Below are positions 9,828 to 19,575 of a DNA stretch of 64,000 bases, in pieces. The DNA is taken from contig NW_008246075.1 in the NCBI RefSeq assembly GCF_000281045.1, positions 181,476-245,475 on the forward strand. The letters run 5' to 3'. The number at the start of each line of letters is the position of its first letter. The first letter of the stretch is position 1. The translations under genes and the position numbers were made by a program. Origin of the DNA: Saprolegnia diclina VS20. Lineage: Eukaryota > Oomycota > Saprolegniomycetes > Saprolegniales > Saprolegniaceae. The notes beneath the pieces are model-generated. The model worked only from the letters and a program-made list of their open reading frames with translations, was not told where the DNA came from and did no database searches.

Positions 9828-12464
9828 TTAATTGGTGCCTGTCTCCAAATACTGACACAAGGTCGCGACAGGTTCGGCCAGCTCGAGCACGAGCGCATGG
9901 GCGAGGCGCACTTGAGTCTCCACAAGGCCCATACTCCAGTAAAGCACTATCGTGCCCATGCACAATACGAAGAAAATGGCAGCTTCGACTTGCTGTGGAT
10001 CGCGTTTCAAGGGCCACGAGTTTATCTACGTTGGGTTTGCTCAGAAAGATCAGTTATTTCCACAATATGGCATAATACCACACTCGTCGTGGCAGCGATC
10101 AGCTAACCAAAATCAATGTCAGTGCCACAACATTGCATCAGAAGTCGCACCGGAACCGACGGAGGATCAATGACAGCTGTGAGTCGAGGGCTGTAGTAGA
10201 GCTCCATTGGCGTGCCATGGACAACGCCCGGTGGCGGTAGCACAGCGTGTTCAGCCACGAATGCCAGCACATCAGCGTCATAGCTCACTGCGCGGACTTG
10301 CACGACGACATCTTCGAGCGATCGATCGAGCGTCCGAGTGAAGGCCCCGAGCACATCTTCCCAAACCGTCAAGATGCTGATGAGCGCACCCCACTCGACT
10401 GTTTTGGCATTCTGTATGGATCGTCATCGGTCTGCAGAAAGTTTGCTCGCACCTGGAAGTCGCCGTGCACTGTCGAGACGAGAACGTCGTAGATCTTGGC
10501 AAACATTTCTGACGCTTCTTTTGCAAATGCCTGCTGCTTTGTGGCAGTCGCGACCTCGGTTTCTTGAAACTCTACTCGTGCTAGTAACCCTTTCATTCAC
10601 GCACGACTTGCGTTTGACCTTGGAGGCTTTTCTGAAGCTTCTCGAGGCGGACACTGGCGGGGTCCCGCCAAGTGAGGACGACAAAGCGGTCCCGTTGGGG
10701 CAGCTGTGCCTCCGTCGACGCCTCTCTCTCCGCACTCTTTATTTGGCGCAGCCGAGCGTCCACTTCTCGGATCATCATTTCGTACCGGCTGCACGCGTCG
10801 CGCTGGTTGTTGCGCACTCCGATCCGCTTCATCTGGGTGTCGTTGACCATGTTGACAATCTGCCGCTTCGTGGAAGCTTGGGCCGCGCACATCGCTGCCC
10901 ATAACGGAGCAATGTTGCACCTACATCGAGATAGTCGCTGCATGTATTCGGGAAGGGATACAAAGAGTACCGGAGGGCATTGCCGTAGTCAGAGTGGGCA
11001 TGCGCGGCGATCTCGAGGCTTGCAAGCGCTTGGTCCCATGCCTTGTGGACAGATGGACCTTCGAGAGGTCCGAGGGTCCAATTCGCAGAAAGAAGCTGCT
11101 GCAGTCGCTTCGCGTGGGCTTCGTGTAAGGTTTGGAGCAGCTGAAAAATCTACCAAAGGCTCGTGATACAAAGCGTGCTGCGAACGCTATCGAAAACCTC
11201 GGCTAACTTGGCAGTAACGTCCCCGTCATTTCTCATTTGCGTCGCCACGCTGGTGAGGGAGGCGACAGATGCGTCAGACGACCCGTCGCCAGGTGTGTTT
11301 TCAAACGTTGGCATGCTCATGGATGACTACCGGAATACCAAGTCAGATCCCAAAGATGCACAAGCAAGCACCTCCAGTCCTTGACGCACGTCGACAAAAA
11401 ATGTGTCTGCGGCTAGCGACAGAGAGCGCGCCAGCTTGACGTAGACCTTGGCAAATGGGCCGAGAACTTTTCCTTGGAGACACTCGACTCGGTGCTCCTC
11501 AATATGATGCAACTAGTTCACAGCAGCTCCAGTACATACATTGAGCTTGACATCGTACCTCAGCAAGCTTCGTGAGGATGAGGAGGCGGTGGGCATCTCG
11601 ATTGCAAAGAACGTCCGCGTGGGCCGTCGCATAGACCGTTTGGGCCTCTCTGACGTCCGAGAGACTCTTCGAAAGCCGAGCCTCAATTGCATTCAGGACG
11701 TCGTGCTTGCGCTGCTGTAGCGAGGCCAAAGACGGCGTAGCTGCATCGGAAAGTGAGGCTCTGCCTGCAATATCACTCTCCAATTTGGTGTTGCTTGCTT
11801 CGCGTTGATCGAGTAGCGCCTCTGCGGCCTTGGCCGCTTTCGTATACCGATGCTTGACAGTCACGAGGTGTCCCTTTTTGCTGACTACATGTACGAAATA
11901 TGTATTTGGTCACGTCGCCAGATAGGAGCGGAGTGCGAGCTACCGTAGAGATCGTGCGATGTTCGAATGTCGACAAGAACCTGGCGTGTTTGGGCCTGGC
12001 ATTCACCGAGGTGAAGCTGAAGCGACGGAACGATCGAGCCCAACAGTTCGGATGCGGCGAGCTGCTTGGCGGTCATAATGTTGCGCACGTACGTTACTAG
12101 CTCCGTGTGCCAGACCTAGTGAGCGGTGAACATCTTCGATGACACCGGCGACTCGCCATGCCTGGTAGAGCTGCGTGACGTTTTCCGTCCTGTTAGCAGC
12201 TGAGTGAGCTTCTTAGCGTTGATGCTAGGATTACATGTGGGGCAGGCTTTTGACGGCGTCCAGCAACTTTTGGTGCATCTTGGCATGCTTCTCCTCGGCC
12301 TCACCGAGGTCGCGAACCAAAGCCTGGGTCGCGCGGAAGGTGGCATGCTATGTCATGCACCGTACACCCTCGAGTAGAATGAGACATCATGCACATACTC
12401 CTTCCACGGTCTTCTTCTCGACGATGTCCAGTCGGTAGCACAAGGCTGCGAGCGGCGTCGCCAT
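9828..12464 (-). CDS. Tandem BAR/F-BAR-like coiled-coil protein
   Basis: Starts MATPLAALCYRLDIVEKKTV at 12464, chosen because it fits the splice after VEG. Exon ATFRATQALVRDLGEAEEKH (about 12290-12345) and later long Ala/Arg/Glu helices (12088-11499) form a first antiparallel coiled-coil unit. An intron with acceptor GGTAG (near 11327) links this in frame to SSMSMPTFENTPGDGSSDAS, then to a second unit opening FFQLLQTLHEAHAKRLQQLL. That is the typical first helix of an F-BAR (FCH) domain. The final helices (VEAAIFFVLCMGTIVLYW and a Leu-rich tail to the stop at 9828) resemble the last BAR helix. So it is one gene with two BAR-like modules, expected to bind curved membranes or cytoskeleton. The last exon junctions near 10000-10170 are unresolved, and a two-gene split there is possible. 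Confidence 0.6.
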
Positions 12465-13140
12465 CGTCGTCGGTTGCAAAGATCGCTATTGGCTCTCGAA
12501 ACCGCCTCAATTTGTTTTAAACGCATGGTTTAATACAGGTTCATCCTGAGAGCTTTTCTGAAGCACATTCTTGTGGTTGGCGTTGGTCGACATTCTCAGG
12601 ATGAACAACTCAAGGATACTAAATACCATCCCAGCCCAGCGGTGAGCTGAGGTGAGCGGTGATGCCAAAGGACATCACCAGAATCTGCCAAGCACGGTTG
12701 ACGCTTTAACGCGCCACCACAAGTCGTTGTCACCCTAACGTTATCAGCACAATGGTGTCCTGTTCGGGTTTGGTGCACAAAGAGTTGGCACTGGAGATGG
12801 CAAGCTCATGCAGCACTATTGCGTCGGTGGCCTCACTGCAGTGGTCGCAAACATCGAATTCGACCGCGTTCAAATCGCGTTTAAATCTTTCCCCGCAGTT
12901 TGACGCGTCCATCGGCGGGGCGACGCGGCCGCGCGTTACCCAATTATGATATCACATGCATTAAAATGGCGTTTCTCACGCATTTGTATAGGTAAAAGCC
13001 CGTGCATTTTACCCACTTGAGTCCACGGAGCCATCTCTGGGGTATTTTTCACTCGCGTTTTGTATGTAATGTCCCCTCGCCGCTTAGGACGCGACTCCCG
13101 CCTGGCCAGATGCACCGAGATCTGAATTTCTCAGCGCGCG
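12465..13140. other. Intergenic region with one doubtful ORF
   Basis: Lies between the F-BAR-like gene start and the small GLWV gene. On the minus strand 12730-12912 could encode 60 residues beginning MDASNCGERFKRDLNA with one CDHC pair, possibly continuing through a short intron to 12596, but no family is recognisable. The rest is AT-richer than neighbouring coding DNA and probably holds the two promoters. Confidence 0.4.
12991..13013. repeat. Inverted repeat GGTAAAA...TTTTACC
   Basis: Perfect 7-bp arms (12991-12997 and 13007-13013) around 9 nt, about 130 bp upstream of the small plus-strand gene at 13141. It may be a dyad regulatory site or chance. The arm sequence also occurs inside the ends of the element at 25459-26152 (CCGGTAAAAA), but there is no wider match. 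Confidence 0.3.
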
Positions 13141-13401
13141 ATGCCAGCGGCGCCCATGGCCACCAACAACAAGCCGTCGTCCGCAGAGAAGCGGAAACTC
13201 CCAACGAACGGCAGCACAATGACGACCGAGCTCCAGCACGAAGCCTCCAAGCGCGCCAAGACCGAGACTGCGGCCCCCGTCGCGTCTGGCCTCTGGGTGC
13301 AGCGCACCGTTGCGATCGGCCAGAAGGACAAGCCAGCGGCGCGCGACTCGCCCGCCACGAACGGTCTCTGGGTCAAGCAAAGCATTGCATTCGCGTTCTA
13401 A
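13141..13401 (+). CDS. Small basic/disordered protein with duplicated GLWV motif
   Basis: 86 residues, single exon, strong GC3 bias like surrounding genes. The first half is Lys/Ser/Ala/Thr-rich with a nuclear-signal-like KRKLPTNG and SKRAKTET. The second half carries two copies of a short motif, GLWVQRTVAIG (about residues 49-59) and GLWVKQSIAFAF at the very C-terminus, separated by a charged linker (QKDKPAARDSPATN). No Cys and no membrane segment. I know no family with this pattern; the duplication suggests a linear binding motif presented twice. The first Met is used; MATNNKPSS five codons on is equally possible. The stop lies 37 bp from the convergent IGPS-PRAI stop. Confidence 0.6.
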   Translation: MPAAPMATNNKPSSAEKRKLPTNGSTMTTELQHEASKRAKTETAAPVASGLWVQRTVAIGQKDKPAARDSPATNGLWVKQSIAFAF

Positions 13402-13438
13402 TTCAAATAGCACGTTGCATTGAACTAAGTATGACAGT

Positions 13439-15625
13439 CTACGCTTCGGCAACTTTGGCGAGTTGCGGCGCCAGCTTGGCCTGGGTGATGAAGTCGCGGA
13501 TCTTCGCGTGGTCCTTCACACCCGGCACGCCGGCCTCAACACCGGAGCTAACATCGACGCCGTACGGATTAGCGGCGTGGATGGCGCTCGTCACGTTTGC
13601 TGGCGTTAGACCACCTGCCATGAGGCACGGAATCCCCGCTTGTTCGAATTGCTCTGCAATCGTCCAGTCAAAGATCGTGCCCGTGCCACCTGCGACCAAA
13701 AATGAGCATTCGAATCGCGAGGACGCTAATTCTCCATACCCATTTGCCCCTTCAAGGTCGTGTCCAGCAGCAGTGCCATTGCATAGCCTACAGCTCAGCA
13801 CCCTCAGTTCGCCATTCTTTGGTTTCGTAATGTTCGAGACCGGGTTTGATGTGCTCGAGGATCGCATCCATGTTGACCGTGTCGCCGGTCGTACCGCCAG
13901 GCAAGTGCACGACGCGGATCGCCGGCACAATGAGATCCGCGCAAACCTCAAAGCCTACGCAACAGTTGTTCCCGTACTGCTCGTTTCCTTGCCAGCACCT
14001 TCGTCGCCGTGGAGTTGCACAAGGTCGAGGCCCACTTCCGCCACAATTGCATTGATGGCCTCCGCTGACTGGTTCTGGAAGACGCCTACATAGAACAAGG
14101 TTTGCATCCGAGTGCTCAGCGTTCAGAAGCACGCACCCACGACGAGCGGCGTCCGCGCGCTTGCAAGCGTCAATTGCCGACTCTGCGCGTGAAACCACGC
14201 CGCCGAGCCCTCCTTTGATTCGATGCGAGGCTGGAATTCGTGGCGGGTCGAGCGCTCGCCAAACTGCCGGATCGCTTGCACAATGTCCTTGGCTTTTTGA
14301 ATTTCGACGGCTCGTGGGGACTTGGCGACGAATATCATGCCGACGAGGTTCGCGCCGTGCTGCGCGGCAACGACGGCCGACGCTACATCCTTAATGCCAC
14401 CTATTGCTGTCGTTAGCACAGGAAGCTGGGCACGTAATGCGGCGTACAAATCTTGACAAGTGTTTGGCGAGCGTCCGTATGCACGCCACGCAGTTCCTAC
14501 GTTGTATGTGATGGGGTGATTGAGCATCAAGTGAGGTACTTGGATCGTCGTGCGCGGGTTGGGCGTGCGCATAAGCATCTCACCGACAAGGACGCCTTGC
14601 GCCCCGCAGTGCTCATACTTGATGCTATCGGCACGCGAGAAGACGCCACTGAGCGCCAGCAACACAATGTCATCGCCGAGGCGAATGCCCCGTGCACGAA
14701 TTGCGTCAGCGATGTGTACGGTCGTGTTCAAGTCCAGCTTGAACGTGCGCAAGTTGCGGTTGTTGACACCGATAAATCTAGCACAAACGACACACTGAAT
14801 CAACGACAATCGCGGGCGTCGTACGTTGCACCGGCGGCAAGCGCCACGTCAAGCTCCTCTTCGTTGTTCACTTCGACAAGTGGCTCCATGCCAAGGTCGC
14901 GAGACGCCTGCAACATGGTCGTTAGAGATGCGCTAGTGAACCCAGTGTAACCTGCAGCAGGAGCGAGAGTTCGTCCGGCGAAAGCATGGCCACAATGAGC
15001 AAGAGGCTATCGGCGCCAAACGCCCGTGCCTCAAGGAGCTGATAAGTGTCAAAGATGAAGTCCTTCCGGAGGATGGCTGGCCGGGCATTGCCCAACGCCT
15101 TGACTGCCAACGCCTATCGAAGACACGATTTCGTTTCGCCCAAGCAGCAACTTGACCTCGCACAACGCACCACGTCCAACATGTCTTGGAGCGACCCCTT
15201 GAATCGCTCTGGCTCAGTAAGAACGGAGATGACGCTGGCTCCACCTTGGGCATACGTCAACGCTTGCTCTAGCGATCGAATATGGGGATTGTAAGAATTC
15301 TGCATTCGATCGACCATCAATGCTGGGTCGAGCGTCGGACGTACCTGGAGCATTGGCATCCACGGCGATGTCGCCTTTGCTCGGGCTCGCGCGCTTGAAC
15401 TCAGCAGCAATAGCCAGCAACGGAGCGCTCTAAATAAAATGCAATGATCGTGTTGTCTTTGCCGTCGTCGTATACCTCGCGGATCTTGCCAACGATCGAG
15501 ATCGGGCGTCCATGTGCGGCTTCGTACGCGTCGATCTTGCACTGGAGCTCAGCCTCACTCACAAGCGCCTTGGCCGCGTCCACGCTCTTCTTGCGCTGCG
15601 CCACTATCTGCATGAGCATGTCCAT
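13439..15625 (-). CDS. Bifunctional indole-3-glycerol-phosphate synthase / phosphoribosylanthranilate isomerase
   Basis: Tryptophan pathway fusion: PRAI isomerises phosphoribosyl-anthranilate to CdRP, and IGPS closes the indole ring. The order is IGPS then PRAI. IGPS blocks: [17 protein letters not shown] (start at 15625), [71 protein letters not shown] and [23 protein letters not shown] blocks: [54 protein letters not shown] with the catalytic Asp, and [14 protein letters not shown] then [17 protein letters not shown]. The PRAI catalytic Cys codon is split by the 47-nt intron 14401-14447; reading through it would falsely give Gly. Eight or so short introns, one with a clear branch-like GCTAAC. 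No glutamine amidotransferase domain, unlike fungal TRP1-type trifunctional proteins. Cytosolic. Confidence 0.92.
14401..14447 (-). other. Intron splitting the PRAI catalytic Cys codon
   Basis: 47-nt intron, GTACGCC...GCAATAG, with GCTAAC 17 nt before the acceptor. Removing it joins AAG ATT T to GT GGC ATT AAG and restores Lys-Ile-Cys-Gly-Ile-Lys, the PRAI active-site signature. It is a good calibration point for this genome's splicing. Confidence 0.85.
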
Positions 15626-16142
15626 GGTTCCTCTTGGTGCGTGGAATTCGAAATGGCTCTGAGGGCGTCGCCGCTTGCGATTTCGATGACGCAATCGCAC
15701 GTGCCGCAGAAATTTCCATGTGGGGACATCGTTTCAAGGGAGCTTCGCCTAATATTCGGATGTGTTTTGTATCCGGATAGGATTTCCCATAATTTCGGCG
15801 CCGAAATTGACGCGACGTCGCAACTGCGACGAAGGCAAGAATCTCAACCAACCAGATTGGCCGACCACCGTGCATCTCTCGTCATGAATAGCCACTGAAG
15901 AGCACCAGCGTACACTGTACGTAGTACGAGGGCTTCTTGGTCGAGCTGCTCCCAACTGCAGCTGCAGCGCGACAGGCCGCAAACAACACTTTTTGCCCAT
16001 CGTTGGATCATCTCGCAGTCGAGCCAGTGTACCGAAGACATACAAAAGCCAAGATAAATGGCTGGCCATCTGGTATCGAGTGGAGCGATTCAGGTGGCGG
16101 GTGCACTTCGTCTGCCAGTCACATTCTTGAATTGGTGGAGCG
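15626..16142. other. Divergent promoter region
   Basis: 517 bp between the starts of the IGPS-PRAI gene and the CBM1 protein gene. Minus-strand open frames cross it, but their composition is not protein-like and they show no motif, so I do not call a gene. An imperfect dyad AATTTCGGCGCCGAAATT (about 15792-15809) is a perfect 18-nt palindrome and could be a regulatory site for either gene. Confidence 0.45.
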
Positions 16143-17390
16143 ATGGACCTTAGCTTCGTCTCGCTTGCCCTCTCGGGGGCATCCGCGCTCCGTGGCCACT
16201 TCATCAACACGGCGCACGTGCTCTCGACGACGTCGTCGGAGGCCAAGAACTATGCGTTGCCATGGCAGCAGTGCGGCGGCAAGCACTACAAGGGGCACAC
16301 CAAGTGCACACCTGGTCACCTCTGCAAGCACCTCAACGACTGGTGGTCGCAGTGCGTGCCCGACCCGTCGCTTAAAGGCCCGCCAACGTACTCACAGTGC
16401 GGCGGCAAGGGCTTCGAAGGCGAGACAACGTGCCGTGACGGTGACATGTGCGTTGTCCTGAGCAAGTACTATTCGCAGTGCGTGCCCATGGTCATGCCAC
16501 CCCAGTACAAACAAAAGTGCACGAACGTCAACGTGCTTGGCGACGCGACGTACTGCATTAAGGGCCCCGTTTGCGGCAGCGAGGACGAAGAAGGCCACAA
16601 GTGCCCGAAGAAGGGTGACATTGCCGTCGGCAACTGCCTCAGCCAGCTCAAGAGCTACGTCGCATTCGCCAAGTGCGTCGCACCCAAGGATGCTACGTGC
16701 CAAAAGACCGAGTTTGGCGAGTCTATCTGCTCGTTCAGCAAGATTCACATCAAGACGACGAAGGCTACGGCCACCGAAGCACCGTCTACCGAAGCACCGC
16801 CTACATCGGCCACTGGCGACAAGAACAGCACCGCGATCGTCATTGACACCCCTGCGGTTGTCAACATCACGGTTCGTGGCAACGAAACGATCCCCGTCAT
16901 TGCCGTAATGCCGTTGATATTCGGCAACGACACATCTAGCAACGCGACCGACGACGAGGTCGTCACGACTTCGGTCCCGCCCGTTACCATGATCTCGGTC
17001 AACACCAGCGCCACGAACAAGACCAACAAGACGTTGGAGACAATCACACCACCCAGTACCACGATTGTTGCCGTGAATGCGACGAGTGCTTCGGACGATG
17101 TGATCATCGCACCGACCAACATCACTGCCGCGCCAGTCGACGACGTCATTGTCGCACCTGTGGCCAACACCTCGCTAGTGCTCAACGTGACGGCGGCACC
17201 GACTCAAGTGGTTGTGGTCTCTCCCAACGCGACGCAGGAACCGACGACGGAGACGATTTTGTTTCCTGTCAGCGCGCCAAACGGAACGGATGCGCCTGCG
17301 ACGACAGCCGCGACTACGCTTCTAGTCAATGTGACGGGTGCCAATGCCACGGAGACGAGTGACGTCATTGTCTTCCCGACGCTGATCTAA
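16143..17390 (+). CDS. Secreted protein with two CBM1 cellulose-binding modules and glycosylated stalk
   Basis: 415 residues, intronless. The N-terminus MDLSFVSLALSGASALRG is a likely signal peptide. Module 1 (about residues 39-72) reads WQQCGGKHYKGHTKC...WWSQCVP. Module 2 (about 80-115) reads YSQCGGKGFEGETTC...YYSQCVP. Both keep the CBM1 cysteines and the aromatic residues of the flat cellulose-binding face. A third Cys-rich part (about 120-200, eight or more Cys) matches no module I know. From about 205 to the end the protein is Thr/Ala/Val-rich with many Asn-X-Thr/Ser sites (VNITV, NDTSSNATDD, NKTNKT), so it is probably a heavily glycosylated wall stalk. There is no clear C-terminal membrane segment or GPI signal. 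Oomycete CBM1 proteins such as CBEL help attachment to cellulose and can be elicitors. Here there is no PAN/Apple domain, so the role (own wall or plant surface) is inference. Confidence 0.85.
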   Translation: MDLSFVSLALSGASALRGHFINTAHVLSTTSSEAKNYALPWQQCGGKHYKGHTKCTPGHLCKHLNDWWSQCVPDPSLKGPPTYSQCGGKGFEGETTCRDGDMCVVLSKYYSQCVPMVMPPQYKQKCTNVNVLGDATYCIKGPVCGSEDEEGHKCPKKGDIAVGNCLSQLKSYVAFAKCVAPKDATCQKTEFGESICSFSKIHIKTTKATATEAPSTEAPPTSATGDKNSTAIVIDTPAVVNITVRGNETIPVIAVMPLIFGNDTSSNATDDEVVTTSVPPVTMISVNTSATNKTNKTLETITPPSTTIVAVNATSASDDVIIAPTNITAAPVDDVIVAPVANTSLVLNVTAAPTQVVVVSPNATQEPTTETILFPVSAPNGTDAPATTAATTLLVNVTGANATETSDVIVFPTLI

Positions 17391-17634
17391 GTTGAATATA
17401 TGACCTCGTCATGGTCGTGAAGTGTGAGAGCAATGTGGATAATTTCAGCTATAATTTCAATGAGGAATTTTTCGCACGCCCCGCGAGGTCCGGAGGGCTA
17501 TACATTCACGAAACGCACTCAGCTTACTTGTGAACGGGTGTGTTGGAAAGGGCTACAGATGAATGTCCACATTGACAATGCAAGATGTATTCGCCGGTTT
17601 TACTAGGTGTCTATCGTTTGTTGTGTGGTGGCCC
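17391..17634. other. Shared 3' region of convergent genes
   Basis: 244 bp between the stops of the CBM1 gene and the PRL phosphatase gene. No gene seen. Confidence 0.5.
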
Positions 17635-18153
17635 CTACATGATCGAGCACTTGTCCTTCTTGCGAGTGGGAGTGTACTTTTCCAAGTACTTGAGTTGGCG
17701 CAGGTTGATCGCGCCGCGGCGCGCCTTGCGAATGTGCTCGACGGCTGTGATGACGTCGAGGCCGTGTTCCATGAGTGCGATCGCGACAAGGACAGGAGCA
17801 CGGCCCAGACCTGCAACACAGTGCACGGCTACAGTCTTGTCAGACTGATGCGTCCCCGCGTTATTCGTAGCATTGTCTTTCATCGTCTGCTCGACAAGCA
17901 CGAGCCACTTTTGGATGATCTCTTGGCTCGGCGGCTCGCCGTCCGGGAACTCCATCTCGTGCACACGGAAGCCCGCGGCCTCGACGGTCGCATCCGAGTA
18001 TGTCGGTTCGCAGGCGCGCACAATGTCGGTGACCTGGTACTTTTTGAACTCCTTGAGGTACAAGGGCAGGTTCGAGTCGTTGGGGGCGTCGAGGATTAAG
18101 AACGACAGCTGGTCGTACTGGACGTGGGAGGGCTTGTTCGTCGGGGCGCTCAT
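17635..18153 (-). CDS. PRL/PTP4A-type prenylated protein phosphatase
   Basis: 172 residues, intronless. Dual-specificity-like phosphatase of the PRL (PTP4A) family. The P-loop VHCVAGLGRAPVLVA holds the catalytic Cys and Arg (CVAGLGR), with the PRL-typical Ala after Arg instead of Ser/Thr. Upstream, EPTYSDATVEAAGFRVHEME carries the family pattern, and FPDGEPPSQEIIQKW supplies the general-acid Asp in the WPFDDG position. The C-terminus is basic (RKKDKC) and ends CSIM, a CAAX box predicting farnesylation and plasma- or endomembrane attachment. Length equals animal PRLs (about 173). PRLs bind CNNM magnesium transporters in animals; whether that holds here is unknown. Confidence 0.95.
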   Translation of the reverse strand: MSAPTNKPSHVQYDQLSFLILDAPNDSNLPLYLKEFKKYQVTDIVRACEPTYSDATVEAAGFRVHEMEFPDGEPPSQEIIQKWLVLVEQTMKDNATNNAGTHQSDKTVAVHCVAGLGRAPVLVAIALMEHGLDVITAVEHIRKARRGAINLRQLKYLEKYTPTRKKDKCSIM

Positions 18154-18714
18154 CGTAGTCGTCGTCTTAGTGGCGTAGAGGGCTATCCCATTCGTGGGCA
18201 GAAGCAGCGCGGGTCGAGGCCGAGTCTCGGAAGCTCGGTGATGGCCGTCGTCTTAAGCGTAAAAAGCGAGCTTGGGCGCTGGCTTTCAAGTTTCCGACTG
18301 CCCAAACACCACTCAAAACGGCCGCCGTATTTTTATCCGTCGCCTTCTTAGCACTTTTCCCTAGAAACAAAAGTCCCAGGACTTTTAAATACACAGTTTC
18401 TCAGTGGAAGCGGTGCTATTAGCAAGTTCTGAAGCCTAATGAACGTTGTATAAAAGGAAGAACCCGATCCCGTTGGATTTTATTGCCCGCTCGGGATCGG
18501 CGCCGTAATGGGAGCTTCAATATTAATTTTCAGGTTCTCAGAGTGTTTTTATTTGCATCGCAGCGAATAACCTGGGAAAACTATGCAACATAAAACAATG
18601 ATAATATAATAGCAGGGCCAAATGAGTTGAAGGCACGATAAACGCCCCACGAAAAATACCTGGCATTGAGTATGCTCCAAGCTAACCGACGTTACCGACG
18701 CCTCAACGCTGCAG
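18154..18714. other. AT-rich intergenic region
   Basis: 561 bp upstream of the PRL gene and downstream of the unrecognised minus-strand frames. It is markedly AT-richer than the flanks from about 18350 to 18640, with a TATAAAA-like string (18449-18455). No coding signal. Confidence 0.5.
18464..18500. repeat. Inverted repeat, 9-bp arms
   Basis: CCGATCCCG (18464-18472) and CGGGATCGG (18492-18500) pair perfectly around 19 nt of AT-rich sequence. It could be a terminator-like hairpin or a protein-binding dyad. Confidence 0.5.
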
Positions 18715-19430
18715 TCAGATCCGTCGCTTGTCCCAGGCATAGAAAAGCCGATCCTGCACACGTCGTGAATACTTGGTGACGACGACCTTTTGCGTCGTAG
18801 CATCGATCTGCTGGGACCAAAGTTGCGCTGTGTAGTGTGCACGGCAGGTGCATCTCGGCGTGACTCTTGACAAGGTATGAGCTGATGTCTGTGCTATCCT
18901 TCTGAACCGGTCGAGAATTCGAACATGATCGAAATCAAACAGAGCAGCAAACCAGTGTGTTTGCGCTTTCTGGAACAAATACAGTACTCCCTCCTGACGA
19001 TGTAGTTTTTTCCCTTGGTGCGACAACCATCGATTTATCTTTCCGCTGGTGCAGTAGTTCGCATTCCGTAAAAGTGTTCTTAGAGGGTGCCATAGATAGA
19101 TATCATGGCCATCTTCGCAGTCAATGCTTCCAGTACAATAATCTTCATCTCGCTGCGGCTGCAAGTATGTTTCCTTTGGTGACGGACCTTTCGGATCACG
19201 AAAGAGAGTTCACCAGTATCGACACCGAGACGAGTATTCAATTTCACAGGTCTTTTCGAAGCGAGGTGGAAATGCTGAGAGCTGTTTCCATGGGTTGGGT
19301 TGCCCCATTGGGTGGGTTCGAACACCTCAAACCAGGTCGACCATCCAGCTTGACCGGAGCCATTTTTGCGTAGTATCACCAGTTCCAAGGTGGGTCGGCA
19401 AAACATGGGAACTGATTGGGAACGAGGCAT
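18715..19430 (-). CDS. Unrecognised gene or decaying gene in two frames
   Basis: Two overlapping minus-strand frames: 19080-19430 (MPRSQSVPMFCRPTLELVIL; contains GWSTWFEVFEPTQWGNP and a strand-rich stretch to LSFVIRKVRHQRK) and 18715-19164 (contains DIYLWHPLRTLLRN and VLYLFQKAQTHWFAALFDFD). They read like two halves of one protein. The only GT-AG pair near the overlap would be about 29 nt, shorter than any other intron here. So either splicing is unusual or this is a host pseudogene with a frame change. GC content is lower than neighbours. No domain recognised. Confidence 0.3.
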
Positions 19431-19575
19431 TTAATCGATGCCCTTGCTGGGAACCAGCACCCAGCTGAGATCTATGTGTTCTTATGGTGCACCGGAAACT
19501 GAGAGGTTTGCAACTATATAAGAAAATACAGTGTATGTATGAACGGAGTTCGACGGCGAGCACTCGGATCTTCGC

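Noticed and set aside
14380-14460. Apparent loss of the PRAI catalytic Cys (AIGG)
   Set aside because: The open frame runs through an intron. Splicing 14401-14447 restores KICGIK, so the enzyme looks intact.
15749-16246. 165-residue minus-strand frame
   Set aside because: It overlaps the CBM1 5' coding sequence antisense and has no protein-like pattern or motif.
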